From Gemmatimonadota bacterium (GTDB lineage: Bacteria; Gemmatimonadota; Gemmatimonadetes; Gemmatimonadales; Gemmatimonadaceae), in the NCBI GenBank assembly GCA_016194585.1, contig JACQBG010000043.1, forward strand, positions 1 through 64,000: a DNA stretch of 64,000 bases, read 5' to 3'. The translations under genes and the position numbers were made by a program. The notes under the pieces are model-generated. The model saw only the letters and a program-made list of their open reading frames with translations. It searched no databases and was not told the origin of the DNA. Below, piece by piece: positions 38,219 to 48,600 of the stretch (its first letter is position 1; each line of letters starts with the position of its first letter).

Positions 38219-40093
38219 TCAGGGCTTCCTCGCGGGTGGCGTCGGGAGCGCCGGCGGCGCCGTGCCGTCGGGCGGCGGTGGAGCGGCGGCGGCTCCCGTG
38301 TGGGTGCTGTCGGCGCGCGGCGAACGACTGAGCGAGAGCAGGTCGCCGACGGCCGGCGCGAGCAGTCGCTCGATACCCGTCAGCGGCTGCGCGATGCTCA
38401 CTGCCGGCATCGTGACGGCGCGGCGCGTCTCGGTCGCCGCGCCGAGGTCGCGCAGGATCACGACGAACGACACGGAGTCCTGCCCGACGCGCCGCATGCC
38501 GACCGACGCGAACAGCTGCGCGTGGAGCGCGGCGCCCACGTCCTGCGCGACGCGCGACTTGGCGAGTTCCGCGCGCACCGAGTCGGCGGGGACGACGGTG
38601 AAGGCGCGGATGCGCGACAGCAGGTGCGTGAGCGAGTCGGCGACGAGGTGCAGCGACCCGGGCGACGCGGTGGAGTCGCGACTCGGCAGTTCGGTGACGA
38701 TCACGCGCCGGCGCTCGAAGCCGCCGGGGAACGGGAAGCGCCCGTCGCGGCCACCGCGCGGGCGGCGGAGCGAGTCGGGGCCGCGCGCGTCGACGAAGTT
38801 CCGTTGCGTGTACAACCGCATCGAGTCCATCGGGATCAGCGCGCCGCGGATCGACCGCATCGGGTCGCTCCCCGTGTCCTGGCGGGCATTGCGGGCGAGC
38901 GAATCGATGAGGCGGCGCTCGCTCTCCTTCACGAGCGAATCGATCAGCCGCGCCATCTCGGCCGTCGACGCGGCCGATGGCGTGGATGCCGCCTGCGTTG
39001 GAGCGAGCCGCTTCTGCACCGCCGCGGCGATGGCGAGTGATTCCTCGCGCGTCAGCAAGGCCCTGCCGGTGCGCGGCGAAGGCGCCAACGGCGAGACCTT
39101 GGCGCTGCCGGCCGCAGCCGGAGCCGGCGGCGCGGGGGGATTGCCGCGCCGCGAGAACACCACCGCCGCGCCGATGAGCACCACCACGGCGGCCGCTCGC
39201 GCGGCGCGCCGGCGCGGTCGCTGCGGCGGGTCGTCGCCGGACGACATCGACATCTCGTCGAGCGCGGCGGCGAGCTCGGCGGCGCTCTGCGGACGCGCCT
39301 CCGGCGCCTTGGCGAGGCAGTGCATCACGAGCGACGCGAGTGGCGCGGGCACGTCCGGGCGGTGGCGGTCGATCGCTTCGGGCCGCTTGGTGAGCTGCGC
39401 TGCCATCACCGCCTGTGGCGACGCGCCCGTGAAGGGCGCGACGCCGGTGAGCAGCTCGTACGCGAGGAGCCCGACCGCGTACAGGTCGACGCGATGATCC
39501 GCGGCCGGGTCGCCGGCGAGCTGCTCCGGCGCCATGTATGCCGGCGTGCCGATCGCCATGCCGCTCGCCGTCGCGCCGACCGCCGGCAGCGACGCCGAGA
39601 TGGCCTTCGCGACGCCGAAGTCGGTGACGACGGCGTGTGCGCCGCTGCGCAGCACGTTGCCCGGCTTTATGTCGCGGTGGATCACGCCGCGCGCGTGGGC
39701 GTACGCGAGCGCGTCGACGACGTCGTGGAGGATGCGGATGACGTCGCGAGGCGAGAATCGGGTGCCCGCCTGCACGGCGTGCTTGAGCGACTCGCCTTCG
39801 ATGAACGGCATCGTGTAGTACAGCAGGTCGCCCTGCTCGCCGGCGGTGTACAGCGGCACGATGTGCGGGTGCTGGAGCTGAGCCGCGAGCTGGATCTCGC
39901 GCCGGAACCGCTCGCGGTTCACGCCCGCGGCGAGCTCCGGGGGGAGCACCTTGATGACCACCTTCCGGTTGAGTGACCGCTCCGTCGCGAGGAACACGCG
40001 GCTCATCCCTCCGCCGGCGAGCTCGCGCTCGACGTCGTACGACGCCGCGAGGGCCGTGCGCAGGGATCGGTCGAACTCGGAGTGGTCAGCCAT
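38219..40093 (-). CDS. Membrane Ser/Thr protein kinase with extracytoplasmic domain
   Basis: 624 residues. The kinase domain (about 18-285) has GGGMSRVF, Lys in VVIKVL, HRDIKPGN and DFGVA, so catalysis is expected. A single membrane span at about 300-318 follows a basic RPRRRAARA stretch. Outside lies a Pro/Ala-rich linker, a variable segment and, from about 455, a compact domain (SLTHLLSRIRAFTVV ... SFVVILRDL) resembling TolB/FlgO-type lipoprotein modules often appended to adenylate cyclases and kinases. The tail is Pro-rich. It probably senses an envelope signal. No substrate is identifiable. Confidence 0.88.
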   Translation of the reverse strand: MADHSEFDRSLRTALAASYDVERELAGGGMSRVFLATERSLNRKVVIKVLPPELAAGVNRERFRREIQLAAQLQHPHIVPLYTAGEQGDLLYYTMPFIEGESLKHAVQAGTRFSPRDVIRILHDVVDALAYAHARGVIHRDIKPGNVLRSGAHAVVTDFGVAKAISASLPAVGATASGMAIGTPAYMAPEQLAGDPAADHRVDLYAVGLLAYELLTGVAPFTGASPQAVMAAQLTKRPEAIDRHRPDVPAPLASLVMHCLAKAPEARPQSAAELAAALDEMSMSSGDDPPQRPRRRAARAAAVVVLIGAAVVFSRRGNPPAPPAPAAAGSAKVSPLAPSPRTGRALLTREESLAIAAAVQKRLAPTQAASTPSAASTAEMARLIDSLVKESERRLIDSLARNARQDTGSDPMRSIRGALIPMDSMRLYTQRNFVDARGPDSLRRPRGGRDGRFPFPGGFERRRVIVTELPSRDSTASPGSLHLVADSLTHLLSRIRAFTVVPADSVRAELAKSRVAQDVGAALHAQLFASVGMRRVGQDSVSFVVILRDLGAATETRRAVTMPAVSIAQPLTGIERLLAPAVGDLLSLSRSPRADSTHTGAAAAPPPPDGTAPPALPTPPARKP

Positions 40094-40219
40094 CAGCGGC
40101 GGAAGGGTCGGGGTCGGTCGTCACGCGTCGCACGGCACCGCCCACGGGCGCACGCGCTCACTCGATCGGTCACCCTTAAGACTCCCCGGGATGCCCTGAC
40201 GTTCCGCATTCGCCGTCAC

Positions 40220-41581
40220 TCAGCGCCGGAAGGCGCGGGCCGCCTTCGTAACCCGCTCGGCGGCCTGTGTGAGGTGGGTGGCGGCGGCGGCGATCTGCTC
40301 GGTGCTCGCGCTCTGCTCCTCGCTGGCGGCGGCGACGTCGGCCATCGCGCCGGCGAACGCCTGCGTCCCCGCGGCGAGCGCATCGAGGCGCCCGGTGATC
40401 TCCTGGGCGAGCGCGCTCCCGGCGCTCGCCGTGTCGGCCATCGCCGTGGTCCACGCCTCGGTCTCGACGACAGCCGACTCGACCTGGGTGAACGAGGTGC
40501 GCCCGTGCTCGGTCGCGGACTGCACCGTGTCGACGGCGGCGAGCGTGCGGGCGGTGATGGCGCGCGCGGCCTGCATGTGGCCGAGCACCTCCTTCACGAG
40601 CACGTCGGTCTGCGTCGCCGCGTCGGCCGTCGAGGCGGCGAGCCGCCGCACTTCGTTGGCGACGACGGCGAATCCCTCGCCATGCTCGCCGGCCCGGGCG
40701 GCCTCCATCGCCGCGTTGAGCGCGAGCAGCTTCGACTGGCGGGCGATCTTCTGCACGAGCGTCACGAACGCGCGGATCTGCTCGGTGGCCCGCGCGAGCT
40801 GCTCCGTCGCCTGCGCGCTCTCGCGGACGTCGAGCGCGAGTTCGGCCAGCGACCGCGTGCTCTCCTCGAGGCGGTCGTGGTTCTCGCTCGCGAGGGCGCG
40901 CAACTGCTGGTTGCGCGCGATGCCTCCCTGCGCGCCCTCGGTCACCGATCCGGCGAGGGTGGTGAGCCGGTTGGCGTCGGTCGTGAGCTGCTGGATGGTC
41001 GTCGCCATCGAGTCGGCCTGTTCGCTGAGCGTGCTCGCCGTTCCCGCGATCCCGGAGGCCGCTTGCGCCATGTGCTCGGTGCCGCTGGTGATCTCCTCGG
41101 CGAGGCGGTTCGACTCGTCGGCCGATTCCGAGAGCAGCGCCGAGAGCTCGCGCAGTTCGCGCGTCATCTCGGTCATGGCGCGGGCGAGGCGTCCCATCTG
41201 TCCGCCTTCGTTCACCGCGGCGGACGCCTTGGTCAGGTCCCCGGCGGCGACCGCCTCGGCGACGGTGGCGAGGTCGGCGATCTGCGCGCCGACCAGCGGG
41301 GAGATGACGAACCGGAACACGAGGGCGCCGGACTGCACGACGAGCGCGACGGCGAGGCCGCCCCAGAGCCACATCTCGCTGCCGTGCAGGTGCTCGGCCA
41401 GGATGCCCCGGCCGAGGTAGAGGAGCACGACGAAGGCCAGCGCCGAGAGCGCCCCGCTCCACACGGCGAGCCGGTCGATGATGTGGGTGCGTCGCGGCGG
41501 GCCGCCCCCCGGGGCGCCAGGCGCGCGCGAGTTTGTCCCGGCGAACGGCACCGCTAGATTTCGTTCTCTCGTATCGCTCAT
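40220..41581 (-). CDS. Methyl-accepting chemotaxis-like transducer lacking a periplasmic sensor
   Basis: 453 residues. Two hydrophobic segments near 38-55 and 65-90 are separated by only about ten residues, so there is no large ligand-binding domain. A HAMP-like stretch ([14 protein letters not shown]) leads to a long coiled coil. The signalling tip is intact: [31 protein letters not shown]. No CheA, CheW or flagellar gene is nearby. Start 41581 (MSDTRERN) leaves 13 bases to the divergent leuS ATG; in-frame ATGs at 41596 and 41614 would overlap leuS. Confidence 0.85.
   Translation of the reverse strand: MSDTRERNLAVPFAGTNSRAPGAPGGGPPRRTHIIDRLAVWSGALSALAFVVLLYLGRGILAEHLHGSEMWLWGGLAVALVVQSGALVFRFVISPLVGAQIADLATVAEAVAAGDLTKASAAVNEGGQMGRLARAMTEMTRELRELSALLSESADESNRLAEEITSGTEHMAQAASGIAGTASTLSEQADSMATTIQQLTTDANRLTTLAGSVTEGAQGGIARNQQLRALASENHDRLEESTRSLAELALDVRESAQATEQLARATEQIRAFVTLVQKIARQSKLLALNAAMEAARAGEHGEGFAVVANEVRRLAASTADAATQTDVLVKEVLGHMQAARAITARTLAAVDTVQSATEHGRTSFTQVESAVVETEAWTTAMADTASAGSALAQEITGRLDALAAGTQAFAGAMADVAAASEEQSASTEQIAAAATHLTQAAERVTKAARAFRR
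41531..41558 (+). promoter_or_regulatory. Putative leuS promoter
   Basis: TTGTCC, 16 bases, then TAGATT, ending 36 bases before the leuS ATG. It is the best two-part sigma70-like match among the TAGATT sites in the window. It lies within the 5' end of the divergent methyl-accepting gene. Confidence 0.5.
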
Positions 41582-41594
41582 CCCGGCACCCGAC

Positions 41595-44102
41595 ATGACC
41601 GACTCCGTTCCCACCCCGGCCGGCGTTCCCGGCGAACCGGCGGGCTATCTGCCCGCGGCCGTCGAAGCGAAATGGCGCGCGCGCTGGGCCGACCGCCGTG
41701 ACAACGTCACGGACATCGCCGGCGCCAAGCGCCCCTTCTACGCGCTGATGATGTTCCCGTATCCGTCCGCGGAGGGGCTGCACGTCGGGAACCTGTTCGC
41801 CTTCACCGGGAATGATATCTTCGCGCGCTTCCAGCGGCTACAAGGCTACGACGTGTTCGAGCCGATCGGCTTCGACGCGTTCGGCATCCACTCCGAGAAC
41901 TTCGCGCTGAAGATCGGCACCCATCCGATGGAGCTGATCCCGAGCAACGTCGCCAACTTCACGCGGCAGCTCGAGCGGGCCGGGCTGATGGTCGACTGGA
42001 CGCGCACCGTCGACACGACGCAGCCGGACTACTACAAGTGGACCCAGTGGGTCTTCCTGCAGCTGCACCAGCGCGGCCTGGCGTACAAGCGCAAGGCGGC
42101 CGTGAACTGGTGCCCGAGCTGCAAGACGGTGCTCGCGAACGAGCAGGTCGAAGGCGGCACCTGCGAGCGGTGCGGCACGGTGGTCGAGCAGCGCTTCCTC
42201 GAGCAGTGGTTCTTCCGCATCACGGACTACGCCGAGCGGCTGCTCGGGAACCTCGACACGCTCGATTGGTCGAACACCACCAAGACGGCGCAGCGCGGCT
42301 GGATCGGGCGCTCCGAAGGCGCCGAGATCCGCTTCCGCGTGCTCAACGCCATGGAGGACGCGGGGTCGGCCGCCGTGCACGTCACGGCCGAGATCTCCAG
42401 CGGCATCCACGAGATCGCGGTCTTCACGACGCGCCCGGACACGATCTTCGGAGCGACCTATCTCGTCCTCTCGCCGGAGCATCCGCTCCTCGACGATGTC
42501 ACGACGGCGGACCAGCAGGACGCCGTCGCCGCCTACCGCGAGCAGGCGGGGCGCCAGGACATCATCTCGCGCAAGACGAACAAGGAGAAGACCGGCGTCT
42601 TCACCGGCGCGTACGCGCGCAATCCCGCCACGGGCGAGCTGATCCCGGTCTGGTGCGCGGACTACGTCCTCATGGAGTACGGCACGGGCGCGATCATGGC
42701 CGTGCCCGGGCACGATGAGCGCGACTTCGAATTCGCGACGAAATTCGCGCTCCCGATCGTCCGCGTCGTGGCCGGCCCCGGCCAGGACGCGCACACGCCG
42801 CTCCACGAAGCGTACACCGACGACGCCGACGCGCGTCTCTGCAACAGCGAGCACTTCGACGGCTATCCGGTCGACGAGGGGAAGCGGCAGCTCACGGCGT
42901 GGCTCGAGTCGAAGGGGCACGCGAAGGCCGTCGTGAACTTCCGGCTTCACGATTGGTGCATCTCGCGCCAGCGCTATTGGGGACCGCCGATCCCCATCAT
43001 CTACTGCGACGCCTGCGGCACGGTGCCGGTGCCGGAGAAGGACCTGCCGGTCATCCTGCCGAACATCGCCGACTACCGGCCCGACGACTCGGGCGTGTCG
43101 CCGCTCGCCCGCCACGAGGAGTGGTACCGCGTGGCGTGCCCGCAGTGCGGCGCGAAGGCCCGCCGCGAGACCGACGTGAGCGACACCTTCCTCGACAGCG
43201 GCTGGTACTTCCTCCGCTACCCGAGCGTCGGCGACGATTCCGTGCCGTTCGACCGCGAGATCACGCGGCGGTGGCTCCCCGTCGACTCGTACATCGGCGG
43301 CAACGAGCACGCGGTGCTGCACCTGCTCTACGCCCGGTTCCTCACGATGGTGCTGAAGGACGCGGGGCACGTCGACTTCGACGAGCCGTTCACGAAGTTC
43401 CGCGCCCACGGCCTGATCATCCGCGACGGCGCGAAGATGTCGAAGTCGAGGGGGAACGTCGTGAACCCCGACGAGTACATCGACAAGTGGGGCGCCGACA
43501 CCTTCCGCACGTACCTGATGTTCCTCGGCCCCTTCGAGGAGGGCGGCGACTTCCGCGACGCGGGGATCAGCGGCGTGAAGCGCTTCCTTGACCGCCTCTG
43601 GGCGTCGGTGCACGCGGCGCGCGCCGAGGGCGAGCCCGACCGCGAGGTGATGCAGAAGCTCCACCAGACCATCAAGAAGGTCGGCGAGGACGTGCCGCGC
43701 CTGTCGTACAACACGGCCATCGCGGCGATGATGGAGTACATGAACGTGCTGCGTCGCGGCGAACGCGCGCCGCACCGCGCGGAAGTCGAGCCGCTCGTGT
43801 CGCTCGTCTCGCCGTTCGCGCCGCACGTCGCCGAGGAGCTCTGGGAGGCCCTCGGCCACACGCGGAGCGTGTTCGACTCCGGATGGCCGTCGTTCGACGC
43901 CGCGCTCGCCGGCGGCGAGACGATGACCATCGCCGTGCAGATCGGCGGCAAGACTCGCGGCAGCGTCGTCGTGGCGAAGGAGGCCACGCAGGAGGCGGTG
44001 CTCGCGGCGGCCATGGCCGACCCGTCGGTCGCGAAGTTCGTGACCGGCACGCCGAAGAAGGTGATCTACGTGCCCGGGCGGCTCCTCAGCCTCGTGCTGT
44101 AG
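41595..44102 (+). CDS. leuS: Leucyl-tRNA synthetase
   Basis: 835 residues, class Ia synthetase charging tRNA-Leu. The HIGH motif is HVGN at 63-66 ([12 protein letters not shown]) and KMSKS is at 614-618. A four-Cys zinc knuckle (CPSCK ... CERCG) lies near 171-196. A second one (CDACG ... CPQCG) lies near 473-520. The CP1 editing domain contains [15 protein letters not shown]. The end, [15 protein letters not shown], is the standard C-terminal domain. The ATG at 41595 is the first fitting start. Its last 17 bases overlap the convergent cysteine-synthase-like gene. Confidence 0.97.
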   Translation: MTDSVPTPAGVPGEPAGYLPAAVEAKWRARWADRRDNVTDIAGAKRPFYALMMFPYPSAEGLHVGNLFAFTGNDIFARFQRLQGYDVFEPIGFDAFGIHSENFALKIGTHPMELIPSNVANFTRQLERAGLMVDWTRTVDTTQPDYYKWTQWVFLQLHQRGLAYKRKAAVNWCPSCKTVLANEQVEGGTCERCGTVVEQRFLEQWFFRITDYAERLLGNLDTLDWSNTTKTAQRGWIGRSEGAEIRFRVLNAMEDAGSAAVHVTAEISSGIHEIAVFTTRPDTIFGATYLVLSPEHPLLDDVTTADQQDAVAAYREQAGRQDIISRKTNKEKTGVFTGAYARNPATGELIPVWCADYVLMEYGTGAIMAVPGHDERDFEFATKFALPIVRVVAGPGQDAHTPLHEAYTDDADARLCNSEHFDGYPVDEGKRQLTAWLESKGHAKAVVNFRLHDWCISRQRYWGPPIPIIYCDACGTVPVPEKDLPVILPNIADYRPDDSGVSPLARHEEWYRVACPQCGAKARRETDVSDTFLDSGWYFLRYPSVGDDSVPFDREITRRWLPVDSYIGGNEHAVLHLLYARFLTMVLKDAGHVDFDEPFTKFRAHGLIIRDGAKMSKSRGNVVNPDEYIDKWGADTFRTYLMFLGPFEEGGDFRDAGISGVKRFLDRLWASVHAARAEGEPDREVMQKLHQTIKKVGEDVPRLSYNTAIAAMMEYMNVLRRGERAPHRAEVEPLVSLVSPFAPHVAEELWEALGHTRSVFDSGWPSFDAALAGGETMTIAVQIGGKTRGSVVVAKEATQEAVLAAAMADPSVAKFVTGTPKKVIYVPGRLLSLVL

Positions 44103-45195
44103 CGCCCACGCCATGGCGCGTGGCGGTGAAGAGCCCCGCCGGCGCCGACGTGGGGTCGTTGGGATCGACGCAGATCTCGCACACCCGGTTGAACGCGCGC
44201 ACGCCGGTCAGCGTCACGTGCGGGGCGCGGTGCCCGGGCTTCACCGGCTCCTCGTGCATGAGGTCGGTGCTCAGGTACTTCTTGTTCGAGTCGGCGAACA
44301 CCGTCGCGACCACGGCGCCGGCGCCGAGTTCGTCCTGTACGGCCATCGCCGCGAGGAAGTTCGCGCCGCTCGAGATCCCGACGCCGAGCCCGAGTTGCGC
44401 GGCGAGCCGCTGCGCCATCAGGATCGCGTCGCCGTCGTCGACCGCGACCACGCGGTCGAGCTCGTCGAGGTACACGATCGGCGGGATGAACTCGTCGCTG
44501 ATCCCCTGGATGCGATGCTTGCCCACCTTGTGCCCGGTGCTGAGCGTCGGTGAGTTCGCCGGCTCCACGGCGTGCAGCCGTACGCCGGGATGCGCGTGCC
44601 GGAGCGCGCGCCCCACGCCCATGATCGTCCCTCCCGTGCCGACGCCGGCGACGAACGCCCCCGGCACCAACCCCATCGCACGCAATTGCGCGAGGAGCTC
44701 CGGCCCCGTCGTGAGCACGTGCGCCTCGGTGTTCAGTTCATTCGCGAACTGGCGCGGCAGGAACGCGCCGGGCGTGCGCGCGGCGAGCTCCTCGGCGAGC
44801 CGGATCGAGCCGAGGAAGCCACCTTCCTCCTTGGAGACGAGGCGGATCTCCGCGCCGAACGAGCGGATGAGCGCCTTCCGCTCCGCGCTCATCCAGTCGG
44901 GCATGTAGATCACCACCGGATGGCCCAGCGCGCGCCCGACGGCGGCGAACGAGATCCCGGTGTTCCCGCTCGTCGCCTCGATGATCACGGCACCGGGGAT
45001 CAGCGCACCGGATTCATACCCTCGCCGCAGCACGTGCAGCGCCATCCGGTCCTTGATGCTGCCGGTGAGATTGAGGTGCTCGGCCTTCGCGAACAGGCGG
45101 CGCGTCGGGCCGTCGTCGACCTGGAAGTCGATGGCCAGCAGCGGCGTGTTGCCGACGAGCACGCGCAGGCCGCGCACACGCTCGGCCTGCGTCAT
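44086..45195 (-). CDS. Cysteine synthase family PLP enzyme
   Basis: 369 residues. Fold-type II PLP enzyme with the Schiff-base Lys48 ([11 protein letters not shown]), SGNTGIS for the substrate carboxylate and [10 protein letters not shown] for PLP phosphate. O-acetylserine sulfhydrylase or cystathionine beta-synthase-like activity is expected. About 50 extra residues at the C terminus end in [10 protein letters not shown], with two Cys; plain cysteine synthases lack this. Start uncertain: ATG 45195 fits the family N terminus, an ATG at 45252 is possible. The 3' end overlaps leuS by 17 bases. Confidence 0.85.
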   Translation of the reverse strand: MTQAERVRGLRVLVGNTPLLAIDFQVDDGPTRRLFAKAEHLNLTGSIKDRMALHVLRRGYESGALIPGAVIIEATSGNTGISFAAVGRALGHPVVIYMPDWMSAERKALIRSFGAEIRLVSKEEGGFLGSIRLAEELAARTPGAFLPRQFANELNTEAHVLTTGPELLAQLRAMGLVPGAFVAGVGTGGTIMGVGRALRHAHPGVRLHAVEPANSPTLSTGHKVGKHRIQGISDEFIPPIVYLDELDRVVAVDDGDAILMAQRLAAQLGLGVGISSGANFLAAMAVQDELGAGAVVATVFADSNKKYLSTDLMHEEPVKPGHRAPHVTLTGVRAFNRVCEICVDPNDPTSAPAGLFTATRHGVGATARG

Positions 45196-45463
45196 GGGCG
45201 TCACGGGAATCTGCTTTAGCACACGTGCAGCATGGGCCGGCGCGACGGGCATCGCCAGCAGGAGGCACCCGACAGCCGTGTGAGGAAAATCCGCCGGCGC
45301 TGGCGTCCCGCGTCGGCGGCCCCCGTGGTCCAGGCCGGCGCATCGGCCGAGCGACGACAGCGGTCGCGGTCCCACCGGAACCGCCGGCGGGAGTCGGTGG
45401 TCGGGGTCGCGTGCAGAACCGCGGAGCTCCTCGCCGTCGCTAACGGCCAGTCGGCGGTTGGAG

Positions 45464-45469
45464 TATACT
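45464..45469 (+). promoter_or_regulatory. Putative -10 element before leader ORF and PAS kinase
   Basis: TATACT sits inside the 10-base palindrome GAGTATACTC (45461-45470). A start about seven bases later would leave a leader of about 18 bases to the GTG at 45494. No clear -35. The palindrome could also be a regulator site. Confidence 0.4.
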
Positions 45470-45493
45470 CGTTGCCATCCAGAGGAGTCCAAG

Positions 45494-45616
45494 GTGTTCG
45501 TTCAGGGCACGACCATGCGGGCGGTCGACGATTCTCAGTTGACGAGGGCCGGCGAGCCGATGCAGACGCGACTGGAGAACCTCGGCGAAGTGTCGCGCGT
45601 CGAAGTGGCGTCGTGA
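45494..45616 (+). CDS. Short leader ORF overlapping the PAS kinase start
   Basis: 40 codons from a GTG, with AGAGGAG (45481-45487) six bases before it, one of the best ribosome-binding sites in the window. An ATG seven codons in (45515) is an alternative. The product is polar ([22 protein letters not shown]) with no signal or membrane span. Its TGA shares bases with the GTG start of the kinase (GTGA), so translating it would deliver ribosomes to the kinase, which has no good site of its own. It may be a true small protein or only a coupling device. Confidence 0.5.
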   Translation: MFVQGTTMRAVDDSQLTRAGEPMQTRLENLGEVSRVEVAS

Positions 45617-48600
45617 CCCGGACCGAGTCCGATCCCGGGCAACCGGCCGACACTTCCGGCCCCGAAGCGCCTCGTCCCCCTGCGCTGTCGGCGCTCATCG
45701 GCGGCGCGGCGCTCGCGTGCATAGCCCTTGGTGCGCTCGTGCTCGCCGGATGGACGCTGAACATCTCGGCGCTGAAGAGCGTCTGGCCGGGGTTCGCCTC
45801 TGTAAAGGCCAATACCGCGTTGACGTTCGTCCTCTGCGGAGCCGCGCTCCGGGTGCTCCGGCTCCCTTCGTCCGATGTGCGCCGCGCTGCGCGCGTCGCC
45901 GGGCAAATCTGTGCCGCCGCCGCGGTCGTGATCGCGGCGCTGACCCTGGGTGAACACTTCTTCTCGTGGAACGCGGGCATCGACCAACTGCTGTTTCATG
46001 AGAGCCCGGCCGGCAACGGCACACTCGTGCCCGGACGGATGGCGCCGCTCACGGCGCTTGCATTCGCTGCCGTCGGCGCGGCGCTCTACCTCCTGCTGCG
46101 CAACTCGCCCCGTGGTCAATCCACCGCCGTTCGACCATTCGCCGAGGGAACCGCCGGAATTGTCACCTTCCTCGGCCTCACCGCACTCGGCGGGCACGCC
46201 GCCAACGCGCACATGTTGTTCGGATGGGGGCGCTTCACGGAAGGCTCCATCCTTGCGTCGGCGGGGTTCGTGGTGCTGGGCACGGGACTGTTCGCCGTCG
46301 CCTGGAGGGAACGGCGACTGCGCTGGGCCATCGGCACGTGGCCGACGGCGGGCTTCCTGAGCGGCCTGGTTGCACTCGTCGTCCTCATCGGGGCCGCGCA
46401 GCTCTCCATCGAGCACATGCGGCAAGGCACTCAGCTCGTCGCCCAGTCGACGGGCGTGCGATTCCGAATCGCCATGCTGCTGGACGCCGTCGGGGACCTG
46501 GAGACCGCAGCCCTGGGCGATGCCGCCTCGGCGGACGAATCCGGTGTGGCGATGCGACGAGCCCAACTCCAGGATATCGCTGGCGAGATGGACTCGCTGC
46601 GCCGAGTAGCGGCGGGCGATCCCGAGCAACGGCAACTCCTGTCGGCAGTCGAGCCGATCATTGTCGCACGAGTGGACGATGTACGCGAGATCGTGGAGCG
46701 CCGGCGTGCCCAACGGGAAGCGTCGGTTGCGGCCGCGGCTCGTTCCCGCCGTGTAAGAGCGGACATGGACAGCATTCATCGCGCGATCGAGCGCCTTGAG
46801 CGTCAAACCGCACGGCTCGCCCAGGCACGTCAGGACGCGTCCGATGTGACCACGCGCGGCATGTTCCTCACCGTCCAACTGGGTGGCGTCGTCAGCCTCC
46901 TGCTGCTCGCGGTAGTGATGCTGCGAACGAACAGCGAGATCGTCGCTGGCGAGCGCGCCGCCGCGGTCATCCGGGAGAGCGAGGAGAGGTTCCGCAGCGT
47001 GTTCGAGCAGAACGCCGTCGGCCTCGCCCTCGTCACGCCCGACCGCCGCTACCTGCGCGTCAACGAGAGGTTCTGCGAGATCACCGGTTATCGACGCGAC
47101 GAATTGGAGGGCAATTCGTTCTCCTCGTTCACCCATCCCGACGACCGCGCCGGCGACGTGCAGCTCACCGAGGAGTTGCGTGCGGGCGAGCGCCACAGGT
47201 ACGCCCGCGAAAAGCGCTACGTTCGCAAGGATGGATCCATCGCCTGGGTGACGGCGAGCGCCGCCTTCGTTCAGCCCACGGCGACGGAGCCGGGCTACTT
47301 CATCGGAGCCATCAACGACATCACCGAGCGCATCGAAGCCGAACGTTCACGGCGTCAGAGCGAGGAGCGCCTGCGGCTGGTGACAGGGGAGGGAGGGGTC
47401 GCCGTCTGGGAGTACGATTTCGCCACCGATATCATGGAGCGTTCGGGCAACCACGACGCACTGTATGGGCTCGAGCGACAGGACACGTGGCACCTCGCCA
47501 CGTTCCTGAACGCCACGCATCCGGACGACCGCGAGCTGTCGAACCGCGCCATTCAATCATCCGTGGCTCCCGGTGGGAGCGACGACTACGAATTCGACTT
47601 CCGGGTCGTGCATCCCGACGGATCCGTGCGTTGGCTGTCGGTCGTTGGCCACGTCGCCGTGCGGAACGCGCAAGGGCAGGGAACCGTCGCGCGCGGGATC
47701 CTCATCGACATCACCGACCGCAAGCTGGCCGAGGAGCAACTCCGCCGAACGGCAGCCGACCTGCGCCTGCAAGGAGCGGCCCTGAATGCCGCCGCCAACG
47801 CCATCATGGTCACCGACCGCGGCGGAACGATCCAGTGGGTGAATCCCGCCTTCACCGACATGACGGGCTACGGCGCGGACGAGGCCATCGGCAGGAACCC
47901 GCGTGACATCGTCAAGTCCGGCCGGCACGAGCGCCCGTTCTACGAGGCCATGTGGCGCGTCCTGCTGACCGAGGGGGTGTGGCGCGGCGAGATCACGAAC
48001 CGGCGCAAAGACGGCACGCAGTATCCCGAGTTCATGACGATGACGACGGTGCGGGACGCCAGCGGCGACATCACGAACTTCATCGCGATCAAGGAGGACC
48101 TGACCGAACGGCGCCGGTTGGAGGCCACCCTCGCGCAATCCCAGCGGCTGGAGACCGTCGGAAGCCTCGCGGGGGGCATCGCCCACGATTTCAACAACCT
48201 GCTCACCGTCATCAATGGCGCCTCCGAACTCGCCCAGCACGACCTGTCCAAAACAAGCCCTCTGTACGAGGCCACCACGACCATCCGTTCCGCGGCCGAC
48301 CGTGCCGCCGCGCTCACCCGGCAGCTGCTTGCGTTCAGCCGCAAGCAGTTCCTGCAGCCGGCGGTCGCGGAGCTCAATACCCTCGTGAAGAACGTCCAGC
48401 CGATGGTGCGGCGCCTGATTCGCGAGGACATCGAGATCCACGTCGAACTTTCCCGGGATGCCGGCAACGTGCGTGTCGACGTCGCCCAGTTCGATCAGGT
48501 GCTGCTGAACCTCGTCGTCAACAGTCGCGATGCCATGCCGAATGGTGGCACGTTGACGATCGAGACCGGCCTGGTCGTGCTCGATCCGTCCGACGCGCGG

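Noticed and set aside
45196-45493. Possible gene in the 298-base gap before the leader ORF
   Set aside because: All frames here are Arg/Ala-rich without start signals; only the TATACT palindrome stands out.
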